Assembly (NCBI RefSeq): GCF_003814705.1
Contig: NZ_RKRA01000001.1
Location: 2,976,001 to 3,040,000, forward strand
Reading direction: 5' to 3'
Length of the DNA stretch: 64,000 nucleotides
Origin: Georgenia muralis
Lineage (GTDB): Bacteria > Actinomycetota > Actinomycetes > Actinomycetales > Actinomycetaceae
The notes below the pieces were generated by a model that was not told where the DNA came from, did no database searches, and saw nothing but the letters and a program-made list of their open reading frames with translations. This document shows, piece by piece, positions 59,808 to 64,000 of the stretch. How positions within the stretch are numbered: the stretch's first letter is position 1; each line of letters starts with the position of its first letter. The translations under genes and the position numbers were made by a program.

Positions 59808-59825
59808 TTCATGAACACTTCACCG
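59808..59825 (+). promoter_or_regulatory. direct-repeat operator candidate, site B
   Basis: CTTCATGAACACTTCACCG contains TTCA and TTCACCG 11 bp apart. It lies about 200 bp before the response-regulator gene, on its strand, and matches sites A, C and D. The rest of the 309-bp gap between the SHOCT and regulator genes shows no gene. Confidence 0.5.
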
Positions 59826-60021
59826 CCCGGACCTGGGAGCGTGCGGATGCTCCGCGGCCGTGACGGCTCGCATGTGCTCGCGCGGTGTCGTCGTCGGGTC
59901 AGGAACCGGTCATGGCGCAACCCTGCGGGACGAAGGGGGCTCGCATGAAGATCTGGTGAAGACGGCGAGCAGCAGCATCCTGCTGCGATCAGCCCCGGTC
60001 CGCCGACCGCACAATGGGTCC

Positions 60022-60738
60022 ATGCAAGCGCTGAACCCGGACAGACCGAACCTGCCACGAGTGATGATCGTCGATGACGAGGCTCCACTCGCACGGCTGG
60101 TGGCAGGCTACTTCGAGCGGGAGGGCTTCGAGGTCGCTGTCGCAGGCGACGGGGAGACGGCGATCGCCCAGATGCGGCAGTGGGATCCAGGGATCCTGGT
60201 GCTGGATCTGGGCCTGCCGGGGGTGGACGGGATCGAGGTCTGCCGGACCGTCCGGACGTACTCGGACTGCTACATCATCATGCTGACCGCCCGTGTGGAG
60301 GAGGTGGACAAGCTGATCGGGCTGTCCGTCGGTGCGGACGACTACATGACCAAGCCGTTCAGCCCGCGTGAGTTGATGGCCCGGGTGCGGGCCATGCTGC
60401 GCCGGCCCCGTCGCCACGTCCAGGCGGGCCAGGCGGCCGCCTCGTTCGGTCGCCTCACCCTCGATGCCGCTGGGCGGGAGGTCTTCGTCGACGGCCGACT
60501 TGTCGATCTGACACGAACGGAGTTCGACGTCCTCGCGGCACTGGCATCACGTCCCCGGATGGTCCTGACCCGCCGGGCCCTCATCGATGAGGTGTGGGGT
60601 GACGGGTGGGTCGGCGACGAGCACCTCGTGGACGTCCATATCGGACACCTGCGACGCAAGCTGGGGGACGACCCGACCGAGCCGGTGTTCGTCCGGACGG
60701 TGCGCGGGGTCGGGTACCGGATGGGCCCCGGAGAGTGA
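60022..60738 (+). CDS. OmpR family response regulator
   Basis: The 238-residue regulator has a receiver domain (VMIVDDEAPLARLVAGYFE, phospho-acceptor Asp in LVLDLGLPGVDG, the Thr/Ala switch in MLTARV and Lys in MTKPFSP) and a C-terminal winged helix (LVDLTRTEFDVLAALASRP, VDVHIGHLRRKLGDDP, VRGVGYRM). ATG 60022 gives MQALNPDRPNLPRVMIVDDE. It overlaps the sensor kinase by four bases. As an OmpR-type protein it should bind direct repeats about 11 bp apart, the pattern seen at four sites in this cluster. Confidence 0.93.
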   Translation: MQALNPDRPNLPRVMIVDDEAPLARLVAGYFEREGFEVAVAGDGETAIAQMRQWDPGILVLDLGLPGVDGIEVCRTVRTYSDCYIIMLTARVEEVDKLIGLSVGADDYMTKPFSPRELMARVRAMLRRPRRHVQAGQAAASFGRLTLDAAGREVFVDGRLVDLTRTEFDVLAALASRPRMVLTRRALIDEVWGDGWVGDEHLVDVHIGHLRRKLGDDPTEPVFVRTVRGVGYRMGPGE

Positions 60739-61868
60739 GCCCGGTCAGGCCGGAGCGGTGGGGCTTGGCCGCCCGCCTCCTCGCGGCCACGATGGCGGTG
60801 GTCCTGGTCGCCGCAGGGACGGCGTGGGCGGTCGCGATCGCCATCGGGCCGGCGGTCTTCCACGACCACATGGTCGACACGGGGCTGAGTGATCCTGCAG
60901 GGGTCGAGCATGCGGAGCGAGCGTTCCGCACCGCCTCGGCCGTTTCGCTGGGCCTGGCGCTGGTGACCGCGCTCGCCGCCGCGGTGGCCGTGAGCCTGTT
61001 CCTGTCACGGCGTGTCACCCGCTCGCTCCGGCTGGCGACCATGGCGTCGAAGCGGGTCGCGGCCGGCGACCACTCCGTCCGTATGCCGCACTTGGGGATG
61101 GGACGCGAGTTCGACGACATGGGCGCGGCCTTCAACACCATGGCAGCCGAGCTCAGTGCGGTGGAAGCCAGCCGTACCCGGATGCTCGGCGATCTGGCCC
61201 ACGAGATGCGCACGCCGGTCGCGACGTTGGACGGCTATCTCGAGGCGATCATGGACGGTGTCGAGCGGGCGGACGAGAAGACCTTGACCATGCTGCGCAC
61301 CCAGGTCGGGCGGTTGGCCCGGCTCGCCGAGGACGTCGCGCTCGTGACAACCGCCGAGGAGGGCCGGCTGGGCATGCGGCGTGAGCCGGTGGAGGTGGCC
61401 GCCCTCGTCCGGTCGGCCGCAGAGCTGGCCGCGGCCCGTTTCGCGGCGCGTGGGGTTGACCTTGACACGAAGATCGACGGCGCGGCCACGGGCGCCGTCG
61501 TCGTCGCCGATCGTGACCGCCTCGGTCAGGTGCTGACCAACCTTCTCGACAACGCGCTCAGACACACCCCCCACGGTGGCAGCGTCCGGCTCCTCGCGCG
61601 TCAGGACGGTTCCGCCGTTGTCATCGTGGTCTCCGACTCCGGGGAGGGAATCCCCGACGAGCACCTGCCGCACCTGTTCGAGCGCTTCTACCGCGTCGAC
61701 ACCGCGCGTGATCGAGCACATGGCGGCTCCGGGGTCGGACTGGCGATCGTGCGGGCCATCGTCCAGGCCCACGACGGCGCCGTCACTGCCACCAGCGACG
61801 GTCCGGGGACGGGTTCGACGTTCACCGTGACACTGCCCGTACGGGGGAGTGTCACGGCCGGCCGGTGA
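60735..61868 (+). CDS. sensor histidine kinase
   Basis: The 377-residue kinase (GTG 60735) has two membrane helices (about residues 10-35 and 62-84) enclosing a very short extracytoplasmic loop of about 25 residues (VFHDHMVDTGLSDPAGVEHAERAF), then HAMP, the H-box LGDLAHEMRTPVATLDGY (His 156), N-box LTNLLDNALRHT, G1 DSGEGIPDEH, F-box LFERFYR and G2 GGSGVGLAIV. The loop has three His and acidic residues that could bind a metal. It forms an operon with the OmpR-type regulator. The signal is unknown; copper or thiol stress is suggested by the neighbourhood. Confidence 0.93.
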   Translation: MSPVRPERWGLAARLLAATMAVVLVAAGTAWAVAIAIGPAVFHDHMVDTGLSDPAGVEHAERAFRTASAVSLGLALVTALAAAVAVSLFLSRRVTRSLRLATMASKRVAAGDHSVRMPHLGMGREFDDMGAAFNTMAAELSAVEASRTRMLGDLAHEMRTPVATLDGYLEAIMDGVERADEKTLTMLRTQVGRLARLAEDVALVTTAEEGRLGMRREPVEVAALVRSAAELAAARFAARGVDLDTKIDGAATGAVVVADRDRLGQVLTNLLDNALRHTPHGGSVRLLARQDGSAVVIVVSDSGEGIPDEHLPHLFERFYRVDTARDRAHGGSGVGLAIVRAIVQAHDGAVTATSDGPGTGSTFTVTLPVRGSVTAGR

Positions 61869-62181
61869 CCTCCGGTTCGGTGACGTCAGGTCGTTCGGAC
61901 ACCCCTGTCAGGCGCTCGACAACCGGCCGGTCGTCGGTCTCGGCGTGGCAGGAACCAACGTGGTCACCCGACCCGTGGGCGCCCTGGTCGCGGCCCCGGC
62001 CCATCATGAACAGCATGCCGATCATCATCAGGGGGCAGGCGAGCAGGGCGGCCAGCGGCAGCGCCTCGCCGAAGGACCTGCCGGCGGCGAGCAGGACGAC
62101 CAGGGCGACTGCCCCGGCGGCCAGCATGCCCAGCAGGTGGGACTTGCCCGAGTGGTTGTGGCCGGCCGGGGGAGTGGTCAT
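61852..62181 (-). CDS. small membrane protein, DUF2933-like
   Basis: The 109-residue protein has a His-containing N-terminus (AGHNHSGKSH), two membrane segments (LLGMLAAGAVALVVLLAAG and ALPLAALLACPLMMIGMLFMMG) and a hydrophilic tail with HGSGDHVGSCH. The pattern resembles small DUF2933-type proteins of heavy-metal clusters. His, Met and Cys residues suggest metal handling. It overlaps the 3' end of the sensor kinase gene by 17 bp on the opposite strand, and its start overlaps the stop of the 52-residue gene upstream. Confidence 0.7.
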   Translation of the reverse strand: MTTPPAGHNHSGKSHLLGMLAAGAVALVVLLAAGRSFGEALPLAALLACPLMMIGMLFMMGRGRDQGAHGSGDHVGSCHAETDDRPVVERLTGVSERPDVTEPEVTGRP

Positions 62182-62336
62182 CGGTGAGGCTCCTTCTGGG
62201 TGAGTGTCACTGCCGTGTCATCCGGGCTGAGTTCGTCGTCCTCCAGGGCTGGGAAGATCGCCGAGATCACCCACACGCCCAACGCGACGTAGACGAGGCA
62301 GGCGAGGACCAGCAGGAACAACACACCCAGCTCCAT
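62178..62336 (-). CDS. 52-residue single-span membrane protein
   Basis: ATG 62336 follows GGGAGGGAA by about seven bases and opens a 52-codon frame: MELGVLFLLVLACLVYVALG, then a helix continuing to VWVISAIFPAL, and an acidic/polar tail (EDDELSPDDTAVTL). The stop overlaps the next start (ATGA). Signals and coupling make it a credible gene despite its size. No family is recognised. A direct-repeat site lies 68 bp upstream. Confidence 0.65.
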   Translation of the reverse strand: MELGVLFLLVLACLVYVALGVWVISAIFPALEDDELSPDDTAVTLTQKEPHR

Positions 62337-62403
62337 CGTGACGTTCCCTCCCTCGACCGATCTGTGGAGTCTGCGGCTCGGACCGAAGCAGCCCGGTGCA
62401 GAA

Positions 62404-62422
62404 CCGGTGAATCTTTGCTGAA
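62404..62422 (-). promoter_or_regulatory. direct-repeat operator candidate, site C
   Basis: On the minus strand: GTTCAGCAAAGATTCACCGG, with TTCA and TTCACCG 11 bp apart. It lies between lgt and the 52-residue membrane protein gene and points toward the latter. Confidence 0.5.
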
Positions 62423-62424
62423 CC

Positions 62425-63213
62425 TCAGACCCGGGCGCTGGTCACTCGGAGACCAGGGCTCTCACGCACCCCCTGGGTCTGATCCGACGTGACACGTCCT
62501 GCGCGAAGGACGAGCAGGACGCCGACGACGACACTCGCGATCGCCCACAGCTGCGGCTGGGTCAGACTGAGCACGACGGCGTCGTTGACACGCAAGAACT
62601 CGACGAGGAACCGGGACAGACCGCTGAGGACCAGGTAGACGCCGAACACCGCCAGGGGCGACAGCCGGCTGGCTATGCGCCACAGCGCGACGGCGATGAG
62701 TGCTGCAGCGAGTGCCTCGTACACAGGGGTGGGGTGCACCGGCACATCGGTGGCGACGACGCCGGAGGGGAACCGCATGCCCCAGGGCAGGTCGGTGGGG
62801 CGCCCGTACGTGCCGTCGCCGGACACCAGGCATCCCAGACGTCCGATCCCGTACGCCACGGTCAGCGGGACCGCCGCGGCGCCGGCCACGGGGCCCACCG
62901 GCAGATGATGGCGGCGGATCACCACGAGCGCCGCCCCCAGCCCCCCGACGAGCCCGCCGTACCAGGTGAAACCCATGCCGCCGAGGTCGTGCGCGGTCAC
63001 ATCGGGCAGCCGCTCGAGCAGGAAGTAGATCTTCGCTCCGACGAACCCCCACACCGTGGCCCACAGGACCAGCGCATGGGCGGAGTCCTTCTTCAGCCCA
63101 AGCGTCTCGAACGCGCGCCCGAGCAACCATGCGGCCACGAGCGCGGCCAGAGCCTTGCTCAGACCGTAGCTCTGCACGTCGACCCCGAGGATCGAGAAAA
63201 GCACCGGTCGCAA
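62425..63213 (-). CDS. lgt: prolipoprotein diacylglyceryl transferase family protein (atypical)
   Basis: The 262-residue membrane protein has about seven helices and Lgt-like segments: GVDVQSYGLSKALAALVAAWLLGR, FTWYGGLVGGLGAALVV, AYGIGRLGCLVSGDGTYGRPT, HPTPVYEAL. In classical Lgt the signature is GR-hydrophobic-GN....GE; here the Asn position is Cys and the Glu position is Asp, while the Arg is kept. It is probably an accessory paralogue with changed acceptor or activity. TTG 63213 is the apparent start, with CGGAG six bases upstream. A direct-repeat site lies about 105 bp upstream. Confidence 0.8.
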   Translation of the reverse strand: MRPVLFSILGVDVQSYGLSKALAALVAAWLLGRAFETLGLKKDSAHALVLWATVWGFVGAKIYFLLERLPDVTAHDLGGMGFTWYGGLVGGLGAALVVIRRHHLPVGPVAGAAAVPLTVAYGIGRLGCLVSGDGTYGRPTDLPWGMRFPSGVVATDVPVHPTPVYEALAAALIAVALWRIASRLSPLAVFGVYLVLSGLSRFLVEFLRVNDAVVLSLTQPQLWAIASVVVGVLLVLRAGRVTSDQTQGVRESPGLRVTSARV

Positions 63214-63318
63214 GGCAACTCCGTTCGGCCGCGGACGCGTGCAGAACCCCGGCCGGTCGGCCGGTTCGGCGCGTCGATGCCAGTCTTCCGGGCGCTCCCG
63301 AACGACAGGTGGCCAGTA

Positions 63319-63336
63319 CGGTCAAAATCCGGTGAA
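63319..63336 (-). promoter_or_regulatory. direct-repeat operator candidate, site D
   Basis: On the minus strand: ACTTCACCGGATTTTGACCG, with TTCA and TTGACCG 11 bp apart. It lies in the 171-bp gap between the M23 peptidase and lgt genes and is oriented toward lgt. Confidence 0.5.
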
Positions 63337-63384
63337 GTTCGCCGCTACCGGCCGACGGCCGCCCAACGCACGGCACGGACCGCG

Positions 63385-64000
63385 TTACCGCACCTGGGAG
63401 ATGTCGACCGCACCTTGGTCCTCGAGCCAGGTCAGCGGTTCGGTGGTGGTGAGGTTATCGTCGGTGTGCACCTCGAAGTGCAGGTGTGGCCCTGTCGAGC
63501 GCCCGTAGTTGCCGACCCCGGCGATGACGTCTCCCGCGCTCACCTGCTGGCCGACCTCGACGTACATGCCGTCGGGATCCTCGTGGTTGTACCAGGTGTA
63601 GACGGTGCGGTCGTCGATCTCGTGCTCGAGGATGATGAGCATGCCCGAACGACCTGCCTTGCCCGGGCCCACGTAGGTCACCGTGCCGTCGGCGACGGCG
63701 TAGATGGGCGTCTTCAGGGGGGCCGCGAAGTCGACCCCAGCGTGGTAGTCCCTTCCGGGCCCCAACGGATTGTTGCGCCAGCCGTAGAGGGATGTGATCC
63801 GGTAGGCGCCCTGGGCCACCGGCATGACGATCCGCTCCTGCGGGACCACCGCGGCCAGCGCGCCGTTGGCGCCGTCGATGCCGCCGGTGGGAAGAGCGCC
63901 GCGGGTCCCTGCCCGCGACGCCTGGGTGATCAGGGCCCGGCCGGCTGCGGTGGGGTCGGCAAGCAGGCTGGTCGGCGGAACCACCGTCGCCCCGGCTGCT
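63385..64000 (-). CDS. M23 family metallopeptidase (5' part outside window)
   Basis: The frame is open to the window edge, so at least 204 C-terminal residues are seen. The LytM/M23 zinc site is complete: NPLGPGRDYHAGVDFAAP (His and Asp) and STGPHLHFEVH (HxH). YAVADGTVTYVGPGKAGRSG is also typical. M23 enzymes cut peptidoglycan cross-bridges outside the cell. GTG 63984 lies in frame but the open frame continues upstream, so the true start and any signal peptide are probably beyond the edge. It lies upstream of lgt on the same strand. Confidence 0.88.
   Translation of the reverse strand, partial: AAGATVVPPTSLLADPTAAGRALITQASRAGTRGALPTGGIDGANGALAAVVPQERIVMPVAQGAYRITSLYGWRNNPLGPGRDYHAGVDFAAPLKTPIYAVADGTVTYVGPGKAGRSGMLIILEHEIDDRTVYTWYNHEDPDGMYVEVGQQVSAGDVIAGVGNYGRSTGPHLHFEVHTDDNLTTTEPLTWLEDQGAVDISQVR

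Overview
The window is chromosomal DNA of a high-GC actinobacterium. Actinobacterial markers are WhiA, RbpA, OpcA, an OpcA/Zwf-type pentose phosphate operon, very frequent GTG starts, several apparently leaderless promoters and a DUF222/HNH (13E12-type) endonuclease gene. Gene content and order fit the Micrococcales (Georgenia/Cellulomonas-like); the genus is an inference.

Core half (1-44.7 kb). The left edge carries the end of a TerC gene, two IclR regulators, then a minus-strand group (small secreted protein, bile-acid-symporter-type carrier, YciI protein, metallo-hydrolase). It is followed by uvrA, an OsmC-like gene, uvrC and the rapZ-yvcK-whiA operon, which leads into gap-pgk-tpiA-secG-rbpA. 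On the minus strand a compact tkt-tal-pgi-zwf-opcA operon supplies the pentose phosphate pathway. ctaB, xerD, parA, scpA, scpB and rluB follow, then tyrA, cmk, an acyltransferase and der. The rluB-tyrA interval is interrupted by a DUF222/HNH gene, an IS256-family element and an IS110-family element. A polytopic membrane protein and two degenerate beta-lactamase-fold lipoproteins precede a tRNA-Pro(GGG).

Accessory stretch (44.7-51.3 kb). Immediately 3' of tRNA-Pro lie an excisionase-like gene and a frameshifted, truncated tyrosine integrase. These are remnants of an integrative element. They are followed by a secreted-protein/small-membrane-protein pair of lower GC and two different IS1634-family transposase genes. 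The second element has a clear inverted repeat and a 32-bp target duplication.

Right part (51.3-64 kb). A three-gene amino-acid ABC operon, probably for cystine, is preceded by a promoter and a leaderless eight-residue reading frame ending in Cys-Cys, a likely cysteine attenuator. A redox, copper and cell-wall cluster follows: AhpC/TSA-like redoxin, CcdA-like transporter, glutaredoxin-like protein, DUF3105 protein, NlpC/P60 hydrolase under a c-di-AMP (ydaO-type) riboswitch, SHOCT protein plus multicopper oxidase behind a CsoR-like palindrome, an OmpR-type two-component system, small membrane proteins, an atypical Lgt and an M23 peptidase cut by the window edge. Four intergenic regions of this cluster share a direct repeat of the form TTCA-N7-TTSACCG, which suggests one regulon run by the local response regulator.

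The most interesting signals are the Cys-Cys leader peptide, the shared direct-repeat operator, paired SOS-box-like sites at uvrA and the HNH gene, and the IS110 insertion whose restored target is a small palindrome.
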